Shown here: one piece after another, positions 14,654 to 22,516 of the stretch
How the letters are laid out: each line of letters opens with the position of its first letter
Position numbering within the stretch: the stretch's first letter is position 1
Source: CAZFAP01 sp964516325
GTDB taxonomy: Bacteria; Auribacterota; JABMQX01
NCBI GenBank assembly: GCA_964516325.1
Contig: CAZFAP010000063.1
Span: forward strand, 1-23,914
DNA length: 23,914 bases
Direction of reading: 5' to 3'
Translations under genes and position numbers: made by a program
The notes under the pieces: generated by a model
Told to the model about the DNA's origin: nothing
Seen by the model: the letters and a program-made list of their open reading frames with translations, nothing else
Database searches by the model: none

Positions 14654-17600
14654 TCAGAGTTCTTCGGGTTCCTCCAGGTCACACCTCAGACATCTTTTGG
14701 CTTCTCTCATGGCCATCTCCTCGGAGAGACCAAGTTCCACTTCGACAAAACTCTCCCGCCTTTCCTCCACCGGCACAGCGGGCATCGCTGGCTTCTGCAA
14801 CTGCGCTATCTGTTCATCGGTGAGTTCCAGAGGCTCGACGTGGAAGGCAGGTCGCGTTACCCTGTATTCGCGAGCAACCAACTCGCCGCGGAGGTACCGG
14901 TCTATCATCTGCGCTGCGATTTTCCCGTGAGCCATAGCCTCTGTAACTGTCTGCGGCCCGGTTACCACATCCCCCCCAGCAAAAACGCCCTCCTCGCCGC
15001 AGCAGAGGGTTTCCGCGTCAACCTCGATTGTCCGCCACTTCGTCAGTTTGAGTCCGTTGCCCTCGGCTAACTCGGAGACCTCCGGTTGTTGACCGATCGC
15101 CGTAATGAGAGTGTCTATCTCCACCACGAACTCCGACCCTTCGATGGGGATCGGTCTCCTCCTCCCGCTCTTGTCCACGTCGCCGAGCTTCATGCGGACG
15201 CACTCGATGGCGGACAGCTTCCCATCTCTCGTGATGACCCGCACCGGAGTAACCAGAAACTCGATCTCAATTCCTTCCCGAACCGCCTCGTCCACTTCCT
15301 CCTTGATGGCGGGCATCTCCTGCCTCGTCCTGCGGTAGAAAATCCTGACGTCCTTGCCGAGGCGTTTCGTGGTCCGAGCGGCATCAATCGCGGCGTTGCC
15401 TCCACCGACGACGACAACTCTCTGTCCGATTTTCACCTCCCGACCCAAGTTGAAAGCGCGGAGAAACTCGACCGCGTCAATGACGCCGTCCGCGTCTTCG
15501 CCTTCGATGTCCATCTTGAGGCCTCTGTGGGCCCCCGTGGCGATAAACACCGCTTTATATTCTTTCCGAAGGTCCGCCCAGGCTATGTCCCTGCCCACAG
15601 TCGTGTTCGTCCGAATCTCGACGCCGAGTTTGCTAATGACGCCTATCTCGTAGTCCAATATGTCTCTCGGCAACCTGTACTTCGGAATCCCAACGGCGAG
15701 CATCCCTCCGGCCACCGGCAAGGATTCGAAGATGGTAACGCCGTATCCCTCAAGTGCAAGATAATAAGCGCACGTCAGCCCCGCCGGCCCGCAACCGATG
15801 ACGGCGACTCTGTGCCCTTTCTTTGGCTTGGGTTTTGCCCCAATTTCGATGCCTTCCCTCATCTCATAGTCCGCCAGAAATCTCTTCAGCGCTCGAATTG
15901 AAAGGGGGTCCTGTCCGGCGGACACTAACCGGCACTTTTGTTCACACGGATGATGGCAGACCCTCCCGCAAATAGCGGGAAGCGGGTTTTCTCTCCTCAC
16001 CACCTCGACCGCCTCTCGAAACTTTCCCTGAGCGATCAAACCGACGTAACAGGTAACGTCCTGACCGAGAGGACAGGTGTGCTGACACGCCGACGAGATT
16101 ATCCCTTTGCACACCGCAGCGGGGCATCTCTTGTACTTGACGTGCGCCTCGTACTCGTCCCGGAAGTGCCTCAGCGTGCTCAGGACCGGATTGGGCAGCG
16201 TTTGACCCAAGCCACACAGGGAGCCGTCCTTGACCGCTTCGCCCAAATCCTCAAGCAGCTTGAGATCGTCCTCTCTCCCTTCGCCGTTGGAGATGCGGTC
16301 CAGAATCTTCAGAAGCTCCTCGGAGCCCTCGCGGCAGGCGGTGCACTTGCCGCACGACTCGCTGTTCGTGAACCCCGTAAAATATCGCGCGATGTCCACG
16401 ACGCACGTGTCCTCGTCCATGACAATCATGCCGCCGGAGCCCATGATCGAGCCGGCTTCCTTCAATCGCTCGTAGTCCACGGGGAGGTCTATCAGGCTCG
16501 CCGGGATGCAGCCGCCGGAGGGGCCGCCCGTCTGAACCGCCTTAAATTTCTTCCCGTCGCCGATACCGCCCCCGATGTCATAGACAATCTCCTTGAGTGT
16601 GATGCCCATGGGCACTTCCACGAGACCGGTGTTCTTTATTTTCCCGACGAGGGAAAAGACTTTCGTCCCCTTGCTTTTCTCCGTGCCGATGGAGGAGAAC
16701 CATTGAGCGCCCCTGAGAATGATCGGCGGGACAGTTGCCCAGGTTTCGACGTTGTTGATGTTCGTTGGCTTTCCCCAGACGCCCTCCTGTGCGGGGAAAG
16801 GAGGCCTCTGTCTTGGCTCCGGGGGTCTGCCTTCGATAGACGCGATCAGCGAGGTCTCTTCCCCGCAGACGAAGGCGCCCGCTCCCCTTCGGACTTCGAT
16901 GTCAAAATTGAAATCCGTGCCGAAGATTCCGTCTCCGAGGAGGCCATAGTCCCTCGCCTGCTCGATCGCGACCTCCAGCCGCCTCACAGCCAGCGGGTAC
17001 TCGTTCCGGATATAGACGTAGCCGTGCCCGGCGCCTATGGCGAACGCTCCTATGATCATCCCCTCGAGAACCGAGTGCGGGTCGCTCTCGACAAGGCTTC
17101 GGTCCATGAAGGCGCCGGGGTCGCCTTCGTCCCCATTGCAGATGATGTACTTTGGCTCGCCATTAGCCTTCCGGCACAGCTCCCACTTCAATCCCGTCGG
17201 GAAGCCCGCCCCTCCCCTACCCCGCAAGCCTGAGGTTTTGACCGTGGCAACAATCTGCTCGGGAGTCATTTCCCTGAGAGCTTTCGCCAGGGCTCTATAC
17301 CCGTCGCGGGCGATGTATTCGTCAATCTTCTCGGGGTCAATGAGGCCCCTGTTTCTCATGGCGATGAGCCTCTGGCGACCGAAGAAGCCAACTTCCATCA
17401 TGTTGGGAATCGGTTCTTCCTCCGCAGGCGGACAATACATCAAGCGTTGAACCGGCCTGCCATTCACCACGTGTTCCTCGACGAGACCCGGAATATCCTT
17501 CACGGTGAGGCGATAATACACCACCTCGTCGGGCATGACCATAATGACGGGACCTTCGCCACATAAGCCGCTGCACCCGCCCAGCACAACGGCGACATCG

Positions 17601-17716
17601 TCCTGAAGGCCGCGCCGAACCAGTTCTCGCTCCAGGGCCTCCTTTATACGAAAGGACTTGTTAGACACGCAGCCCGTGCCCGCACAGACTATCCATTGTG
17701 TCTTGTGATTATTCAC
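14654..17716 (-). CDS. Fusion of NuoF-type NADH-binding subunit and GltD/NfnB-type NAD(P)H oxidoreductase
   Basis: 1020 residues from GTG 17716, which has AGGAG six bases upstream; TTG 17731 is an alternative. Residues 1-95 are a thioredoxin-like [2Fe-2S] domain (C11, C16, C48, C52). About 110-520 is NuoF/HydB-like: the NADH site GRGGAGFPTG (166-175), the FMN site CNGDEGDPG (from 193), GEETSL (285-290) and the N3-type cluster (C455, C458, C461, C501). About 525-1020 is GltD/NfnB-like: cysteines C531-C595 for [4Fe-4S] clusters, an FAD motif GCGPAG (641-646) and a pyridine-nucleotide motif GGGNAA (771-776) followed by YRR (794-796), which in this family favours NADPH. One chain thus has separate NADH and NAD(P)H sites. 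It ends with a CxxC (CLRCDLE). It lies between the HndB-like and NuoG/HdrA genes. Confidence 0.94.
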   Translation of the reverse strand: MNNHKTQWIVCAGTGCVSNKSFRIKEALERELVRRGLQDDVAVVLGGCSGLCGEGPVIMVMPDEVVYYRLTVKDIPGLVEEHVVNGRPVQRLMYCPPAEEEPIPNMMEVGFFGRQRLIAMRNRGLIDPEKIDEYIARDGYRALAKALREMTPEQIVATVKTSGLRGRGGAGFPTGLKWELCRKANGEPKYIICNGDEGDPGAFMDRSLVESDPHSVLEGMIIGAFAIGAGHGYVYIRNEYPLAVRRLEVAIEQARDYGLLGDGIFGTDFNFDIEVRRGAGAFVCGEETSLIASIEGRPPEPRQRPPFPAQEGVWGKPTNINNVETWATVPPIILRGAQWFSSIGTEKSKGTKVFSLVGKIKNTGLVEVPMGITLKEIVYDIGGGIGDGKKFKAVQTGGPSGGCIPASLIDLPVDYERLKEAGSIMGSGGMIVMDEDTCVVDIARYFTGFTNSESCGKCTACREGSEELLKILDRISNGEGREDDLKLLEDLGEAVKDGSLCGLGQTLPNPVLSTLRHFRDEYEAHVKYKRCPAAVCKGIISSACQHTCPLGQDVTCYVGLIAQGKFREAVEVVRRENPLPAICGRVCHHPCEQKCRLVSAGQDPLSIRALKRFLADYEMREGIEIGAKPKPKKGHRVAVIGCGPAGLTCAYYLALEGYGVTIFESLPVAGGMLAVGIPKYRLPRDILDYEIGVISKLGVEIRTNTTVGRDIAWADLRKEYKAVFIATGAHRGLKMDIEGEDADGVIDAVEFLRAFNLGREVKIGQRVVVVGGGNAAIDAARTTKRLGKDVRIFYRRTRQEMPAIKEEVDEAVREGIEIEFLVTPVRVITRDGKLSAIECVRMKLGDVDKSGRRRPIPIEGSEFVVEIDTLITAIGQQPEVSELAEGNGLKLTKWRTIEVDAETLCCGEEGVFAGGDVVTGPQTVTEAMAHGKIAAQMIDRYLRGELVAREYRVTRPAFHVEPLELTDEQIAQLQKPAMPAVPVEERRESFVEVELGLSEEMAMREAKRCLRCDLEEPEEL

Positions 17717-17740
17717 TCGCCTCTCCTGCAAATGCCAACA

Positions 17741-18124
17741 TCAGCAGAGCTGCTCGCTCCCCTTAGCGAGGGCGTATTCTTTGACCGGCTTTCCGCCGAG
17801 GGCGTGCTCGTCGAGAATCCTGCGAATCTTGTCCGCGGTGAGGTCCACGTACTTAACCGGAGCCTTCCCTTTTACCTCGACTGTCGCCATCGGCTCCCGG
17901 CTGCACAACCCTGCGCATCCGGAGCTCGTCAGCATAACGTCCTGAATCTGCCGGCGCTCGAACTCCTGGGTCAGGGCATTCATGATTTCGTTGGCGCCGG
18001 CGGCAATGCCGCAGGTTCCCATGTGAACCGTGATTTTCGCCCTGGCGTCTGCCTCTCGAAGGAAACCCACCTTCCTCACCTTCTCTTCGATCCTGTCCAG
18101 GTCCTCGAACGTTATCTTCGGCAT
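17741..18124 (-). CDS. HndB-like thioredoxin-fold [2Fe-2S] protein
   Basis: This 127-residue protein resembles HndB of NADP-reducing hydrogenases. Conserved segments are HMGTCGIAAGA (C38) and SSGCAGLCSREP (C70, C74), followed by the usual KYVDLTADKIRRILDEH end. Only three cysteines fall in the cluster region, plus a terminal C127; family members often have the same HMGTCGI wording. Start ATG 18124 has GGAGG five bases upstream; an in-frame ATG at 18154 would overlap the preceding gene and is less likely. With the NuoE domain upstream and the NuoF N-terminal domain downstream, it is the second of three thioredoxin-like [2Fe-2S] domains in a row. It probably connects the NuoEF diaphorase unit to its partners. 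Confidence 0.88.
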   Translation of the reverse strand: MPKITFEDLDRIEEKVRKVGFLREADARAKITVHMGTCGIAAGANEIMNALTQEFERRQIQDVMLTSSGCAGLCSREPMATVEVKGKAPVKYVDLTADKIRRILDEHALGGKPVKEYALAKGSEQLC

Positions 18125-18140
18125 AGCGCCCTCCGGAAAC

Positions 18141-19046
18141 CTACACTCGGCCATAGGCCGAAACCACGCCCGTAACCTTCGGCTGGGTCATGTGCCCATG
18201 AAAATCCTCACCGATCATCATCACGGGCGCCAACCCACAGCATCCGAGGCAGCGCACTGCCTCCAGGGTAAAATTCATATCCTTCGTGGTCTCTCCCCTC
18301 TTTACGCCCAGGACTTTCTCCGCGGCTCTCATGACGCGCCCGGCGCCCTTGACGTGGCAGGCGGTTCCCATGCAAACCGTCACAATATGTTTCCCTCTGG
18401 GCTTGAGGCTGAAAGCGCTGTAAAAAGTCGCCATTCGATAAATCAAGCTGAGAGGGACGTCAAGCTCGCGAGAGACGTAGCGCAGCACCTGCTCCGGCAG
18501 GTAGTTGTATGACGAGTTGATGGTCTGGAGAATGGACACCAGCGCTCCTTTCTCGCCTTTGAAGAGGTGGAGGATTTCATCAATCTTCACGTGGTCCTCC
18601 GGGGAGAGCGTGATCGGCGCCTCCTCCTCCGTCATGTAAATCTCATTCCTCACCGGGCAATTCGTCATGCACAGCCCGCAGCCGGTGCATTTGTCCTCAT
18701 CCACAAACCTCGCCTTCTTGGTGAGGCGAACTTTGAAATGTCCGGCGGACCCCTCAACGTCCTCGATCTCCGAGTAGGTGATCAACTCGATGTTTCTGTG
18801 CCTCGCGCACTCGACGAGCTTCGGCGCCATGATGCACATGGCGCATTCGTTCGTGGGGAAGGTCTTATCGAGCTTGGCCATCGTCCCGCCGATGGAAGGA
18901 GCGCGGTCCTGAAGATAGACCTTGAAGCCGGCCTCGGCGAGGTCGAGCGCCGCCTGCATCCCGCCGATGCCCGCGCCCGCCACGAGAACCGAGCCGACCA
19001 TGTCGCTCTCATCTACAATTTCATTGTTCTTTTTCTCGACGATCAT
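18141..19046 (-). CDS. Fusion of the N-terminal half of HdrA with a NuoE-type [2Fe-2S] subunit
   Basis: 301 residues. Residues 17-135 are the first half of an HdrA: Rossmann FAD motif GAGIGG (24-29), SIGGTMAKL, the NECAMC loop (C68, C71) and an inserted ferredoxin CTGCGLCMTNCP (C120, C123, C126, C130). HdrA similarity then stops. From about 150 to the end it is NuoE/HndA-like: the helical LVSILQTINSSYNYLPEQ region and [2Fe-2S] ligands C225, C230, C266 and C270. The missing HdrA half is found in the NuoG/HdrA fusion of the same operon. ATG 19046 has AGGA eight bases upstream and lies 2 bases after hdrB1. It probably docks the NADH-oxidising unit onto an HdrA flavin domain (inference). The reading frame is continuous, so this is not a sequencing frameshift. 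Confidence 0.92.
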   Translation of the reverse strand: MIVEKKNNEIVDESDMVGSVLVAGAGIGGMQAALDLAEAGFKVYLQDRAPSIGGTMAKLDKTFPTNECAMCIMAPKLVECARHRNIELITYSEIEDVEGSAGHFKVRLTKKARFVDEDKCTGCGLCMTNCPVRNEIYMTEEEAPITLSPEDHVKIDEILHLFKGEKGALVSILQTINSSYNYLPEQVLRYVSRELDVPLSLIYRMATFYSAFSLKPRGKHIVTVCMGTACHVKGAGRVMRAAEKVLGVKRGETTKDMNFTLEAVRCLGCCGLAPVMMIGEDFHGHMTQPKVTGVVSAYGRV

Positions 19047-19048
19047 AG

Positions 19049-19921
19049 CTATTTCCTGATGTGTGCCTCCGAGTCCGAATGCCGCGCTTTCAACGCCTCC
19101 AGAGCCGGTTCAGTTCCTACGAGGTGCATCTTGAGCCACTTGTCGCAGCCGTCCAGGCCAAACGCCAATCCCAGAAGCTCCGTGAAGTAAAAGACTGGCA
19201 GGTTCGCTTTTTGTCGGGTCTCCAGATTGGTCGAGCACAGCGGGCAGGCTGTCGCAATGCACGAAGCGCCCGCTTCCAGAGCCATCTCCGTAATCTCCCC
19301 CGCCAACTTCTCGACGATTTCCGGCTGAATGAGGGCCAGGCTCGCCCCGCAACACTCCGTTTTGTACGACCACTTGACGGGTTCGGCGCCGATCGCCCCG
19401 AGAAGATTATCAAGCGTCGTCGGGTTCTCGGCGTCGTCGAAGCCGCAGACTTCCGGAGGGCGCACCAGGAGGCAACCGTAATATGGCGCGACTTTAAGGC
19501 CGGCTAAGTCCTTGACGACCCGCTGCCTCACAGCCTCCAGACCAACCCTGTTGCAGATAACGTCGAGCAGATGCAGGACCTGGAGCTTGCCCGAATATTG
19601 GAACGAGACCAATCCCTCGATTTGATGGCGAAGCTCTTCATTTTCCCGAAGCGCTGCGTCCGCTTTTCGCATATTGCCGAAGCAGGCAGCGCACGGCACG
19701 ACGATGTCCAGACCGTCTCCCTGCGCGGCGGCGATGTTCCGGGCGGGAAGAGCTATGGAGAGAGTACGGTTGACACTGTGAGCAGACGAAGCTCCGCAGC
19801 AACACCAGTCAGGGATTTCCACAAGCTCGATTCCCAGCGCCTCACATACGGCTCTCGTCGAGAGGCCGTACTCCTTAGCAGTGGCGTGGAGCGAGCAACC
19901 TGGATAATAAGATAGTCTCAA
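19049..19921 (-). CDS. hdrB: Heterodisulfide reductase subunit B-like protein (HdrB1), two CCG domains
   Basis: A 290-residue HdrB with both CCG motifs complete: C9, C41-C42, C77, C80, and C150, C190-C191, C226, C229, for two non-cubane [4Fe-4S] clusters of the disulfide-reducing site. C40 adds a third consecutive cysteine (WCCCG). The TTG start at 19921 overlaps the hdrC1 stop as TTGA and has GAGGAG five bases upstream, a good case for coupled translation. It differs clearly from hdrB2, so the two may act on different substrates (inference). The HdrA-N/NuoE fusion starts 2 bases after its stop. Confidence 0.93.
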   Translation of the reverse strand: MRLSYYPGCSLHATAKEYGLSTRAVCEALGIELVEIPDWCCCGASSAHSVNRTLSIALPARNIAAAQGDGLDIVVPCAACFGNMRKADAALRENEELRHQIEGLVSFQYSGKLQVLHLLDVICNRVGLEAVRQRVVKDLAGLKVAPYYGCLLVRPPEVCGFDDAENPTTLDNLLGAIGAEPVKWSYKTECCGASLALIQPEIVEKLAGEITEMALEAGASCIATACPLCSTNLETRQKANLPVFYFTELLGLAFGLDGCDKWLKMHLVGTEPALEALKARHSDSEAHIRK

Positions 19922-20502
19922 GACGACTCCTCGGGGGGCTTCCCCCGCCTCAAAACCTCCCGGAACAACCTTCGTATTTCTCTCGTTCCTTTAATCCTTC
20001 TCGGAAGAAGAGCGATTTTCCCTCTCCTGAACATGTCCAACCCCAACTTCATATCGCTGAAGAAGTCCAGGGTCTTCAGCTTCAACACGGCCATGAGGCT
20101 CGCCTCATGGATTTGCCCGAAAATTCTGAGGTTGGCCAGAAAAGCCTTGTGAAACGAGGCGGCAACTTTCTGGCGGCTCTTGATTTTCTCCTCCAGAGCC
20201 ATCTCCTTGAGAGTATCCATGACCCCGGTAACATCAATATCGTTCGGGCAGCGAGTGGCGCACGTGTGGCACGCAGAGCACAGCCAGATGGTCGAGCTGC
20301 TCAGCACCTGTCGCCTCAGGCCAAGTTGAGCCATCCGGAAGAGCTTGTCAGGAGTGTAATCCATGAAAGAAGCGACCGGGCAGCCCGCGCCGCATTTGTG
20401 GCAGTGGTAGCAGAGCTGGATTTGCTGGCGGCTTCTTGCATTGACCGCCTCCATGAACGACATGTCTATCGGGATTGTCTCGCCTTTCCAGAGGACCTGC
20501 AT
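19918..20502 (-). CDS. hdrC: Heterodisulfide reductase subunit C-like ferredoxin (HdrC1)
   Basis: A 194-residue HdrC with two [4Fe-4S] motifs: C31, C34, C37, C41 (CYHCHKCGAGCP) and C75, C78, C81, C85 (CSACHTCATRCP). A basic, helical C-terminal extension of about 90 residues makes it longer than HdrC2 (135 aa) and might bind a partner in the complex. ATG 20502 has only a distant AAGG, so initiation may be weak or coupled. It follows hdrA1 by 64 bases and overlaps hdrB1 by 4. It should carry electrons from HdrA1 to HdrB1. Confidence 0.92.
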   Translation of the reverse strand: MQVLWKGETIPIDMSFMEAVNARSRQQIQLCYHCHKCGAGCPVASFMDYTPDKLFRMAQLGLRRQVLSSSTIWLCSACHTCATRCPNDIDVTGVMDTLKEMALEEKIKSRQKVAASFHKAFLANLRIFGQIHEASLMAVLKLKTLDFFSDMKLGLDMFRRGKIALLPRRIKGTREIRRLFREVLRRGKPPEESS

Positions 20503-20566
20503 ACGAACGTCACTACCTTTCCCTCAGAATCTCGACGGCGAACAGCGGTCGCCTGCTCTTGAGCCG

Positions 20567-22516
20567 TCAATATATCGCGTCAATCATAGCCAGAACTTGA
20601 TCCGCGGTCAGGTTTCTCATTTGAGAGGCGCCATTCGGGCAAGCCGCCACGCACCCTCCGCAGCCCTGACAAAGAGCCTCCTCGACGGCGGCTATCTTCT
20701 TCCTTTCGTGAAGGACGCGGGCTTCGTACGGACAAGCCGCGACGCAAATCCCGCATCCCGCGCAAACATCCTCGTCAACATAAGCCACCATCGGCTCGCT
20801 CACGAGTTCTTCACCGGCGAACAGAGCCTTGACCTTGCTCGCGGCACAGCCCGCTTGAGAAACTGAATCGGTGATGTCCTTGGGAGAATGCGCGCACCCC
20901 GCGAGGAATATCCCCGCAGTCTGACTCTCCACAGGACGCAGTTTGATATGGGCTTCGCTGAAGAACCCGTACTCGTCGGTCGCAATTCTCAGCTTCTTGG
21001 CCAGTTCTTTGGAATCGCTTCTTGGAACGACCGCCGTCGCAAGAACCACCATGTCCGCAGCGATTTCAATCTTTTTTCCGCTCAAAGTGTCGGCGCCCCA
21101 CACGATGATTTTCCCGCCATCCTCAAAAACTCGGGAGACCCGTCCGCGGAGGTACAGCGTCCGGCCCTCTTCCTGGGCTCGCTGAACAAACTCTTCGTAT
21201 CCCTTGCCACCCGACCGAACGTCCATGCAGAAGACGTACGCCTGCCCGTCAGGAACTTTCTCCTTGAAGAGCATCGTCTGCTTAGCGGCGTACATGCAGC
21301 AGATGCGCGAGCAATACGGCATTCCCCTTTCCTGGTCTCTCGAGCCGACGCACTGGATGAAGACAACTTCTTTCGGGACCTTCCCGTCGGAGGGGCGGCG
21401 GATTTCGCCCCCCGTGGGACCGGACGGAGAATTGAGCCTCTCGAATTCCAGCCCGCTGATGACATCGGCGTATTCCCCATAGCCGTATTCGGCGACCTTC
21501 TCTTTCGGGTAAAGGTCGAATCCCGTAGCGAGGACGATGGCGCCAACTTCGTCCTCAACGATCATATCTTTCTGGTCGAAATCAATGGCGGCCGGCTCGC
21601 ACACTTTCTTGCATACCTCGCAGCGTTCTCCCTTGAAGAAAAGGCATGCTTCTTCGTCAATGACCGGCTTATTGGGGACGGCGCCAGCGAAGGGGATATA
21701 GATGGCTTTCCTTTTCCCAAGCCCCACATCGAACTCTGATGTGACCTCCGCCGGGCACTCCCTCACGCACAGTCCGCACGCGGTGCATTTATCATGATTA
21801 ACGTGGCTTGCTTTGCTTCTGATTCTGACGTGGAAGCGCCCGACGTGCCCCGAAACTTCTTCCAACTCGGAATAAGTCATGAGCCTGATGCGAGGATGCT
21901 CCGCGACCTCTTTCATCAGAGGAACGGTGAACTCTTCCGCCGAATCGAAGTCGGGGAACGTACGCGACAATTGCATCGCCCGGCCTCCGAGAGAAGTTTC
22001 CCTCTCGACAAGGAGAACTTCGTAGCCGCTATTGGCAATATCCAGTGCAGCCTTCAGCCCGCTGATTCCGCCACCGACCACCAGCGCGCGCCGAATCAGA
22101 GCAGAGCGGATGGGGTGAAGCTCCTCATCCAGTTTGACCTTCTCGACCATGGACCCAATGATCTTGATGGCTTTGCGGGTGGCTTCCTCTTTCGCGGACT
22201 TGTGAACCCAGCTACACTGCTCGCGGATATTCGCAATCTCGCAGAGGTAGGAATTCAGACCCGCCCGGCCGATGGTCTTGCGGAACGTGGCTTCATGCAT
22301 CGTCGGAGAGCAAGCCGCGATGACTACGCCATCGAGGTCCTTCTCCCTAACCGCCGCTTCGACAATTCCCTGCCCGGGATCGGAGCAGAGATACTTATAG
22401 GACTGGGCGTGGGCGACGCCACCGAGCCTGAACACCTCTTGCACCACTTTGTCCACGTCAACGGTGCCGGCTATGTTTGACCCACACCAACAGACGAATA
22501 CGCCTATCTTCTTCAT
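20567..22516 (-). CDS. hdrA: HdrA-like bifurcating flavoprotein (HdrA1), full-length but lacking the CSxC loop cysteines
   Basis: A 649-residue HdrA with all domains in order: the N-terminal CWCGSN domain (C9, C11), FAD Rossmann motif GGGISG (148-153), an inserted ferredoxin (C244, C247, C250, C254), a second cysteine group (C291, C299, C302, C306), the HdrA-specific C-x12-C-x3-CC cluster motif (C389, C402, C406, C407) and two C-terminal [4Fe-4S] sites (C585-C595, C616-C626). The loop that is LDCSQC in HdrA2 reads FDSAEEF here (190-196), so both loop cysteines are lost. It is the first gene of the operon, followed by hdrC1 and hdrB1. The ATG has no Shine-Dalgarno and sits 9 bases from a good -10 element, so its mRNA may be leaderless. 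It may be the bifurcating centre for the HdrB1C1 arm (inference). Confidence 0.94.
   Translation of the reverse strand: MKKIGVFVCWCGSNIAGTVDVDKVVQEVFRLGGVAHAQSYKYLCSDPGQGIVEAAVREKDLDGVVIAACSPTMHEATFRKTIGRAGLNSYLCEIANIREQCSWVHKSAKEEATRKAIKIIGSMVEKVKLDEELHPIRSALIRRALVVGGGISGLKAALDIANSGYEVLLVERETSLGGRAMQLSRTFPDFDSAEEFTVPLMKEVAEHPRIRLMTYSELEEVSGHVGRFHVRIRSKASHVNHDKCTACGLCVRECPAEVTSEFDVGLGKRKAIYIPFAGAVPNKPVIDEEACLFFKGERCEVCKKVCEPAAIDFDQKDMIVEDEVGAIVLATGFDLYPKEKVAEYGYGEYADVISGLEFERLNSPSGPTGGEIRRPSDGKVPKEVVFIQCVGSRDQERGMPYCSRICCMYAAKQTMLFKEKVPDGQAYVFCMDVRSGGKGYEEFVQRAQEEGRTLYLRGRVSRVFEDGGKIIVWGADTLSGKKIEIAADMVVLATAVVPRSDSKELAKKLRIATDEYGFFSEAHIKLRPVESQTAGIFLAGCAHSPKDITDSVSQAGCAASKVKALFAGEELVSEPMVAYVDEDVCAGCGICVAACPYEARVLHERKKIAAVEEALCQGCGGCVAACPNGASQMRNLTADQVLAMIDAIY

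Noticed and set aside
18141..19046. Frameshift or assembly artefact creating the HdrA/NuoE fusion
   Set aside because: The frame is continuous with its own ribosome-binding site, gaps to neighbours are normal, and the complementary HdrA half exists in another fusion of the operon.
6979..22516. Sulfur-oxidising sHdr (HdrC1B1A-HypC2B2) locus
   Set aside because: Two HdrB-HdrC pairs recall sHdr, but there is no lipoate-binding protein or lipoate-assembly gene, and the HdrA proteins carry extra ferredoxins and Nuo fusions that sHdr lacks.
6979..22516. Class II benzoyl-CoA reductase (Bam) cluster
   Set aside because: The Hdr/MvhD/Nuo logic is similar, but the tungsten BamB subunit, BamC and aromatic-degradation genes are all absent.
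6979..22516. Qmo (quinone-interacting) complex because of paired HdrA proteins
   Set aside because: There is no membrane cytochrome b/QmoC subunit and no aprAB or dsr gene in the window; the complex looks soluble.
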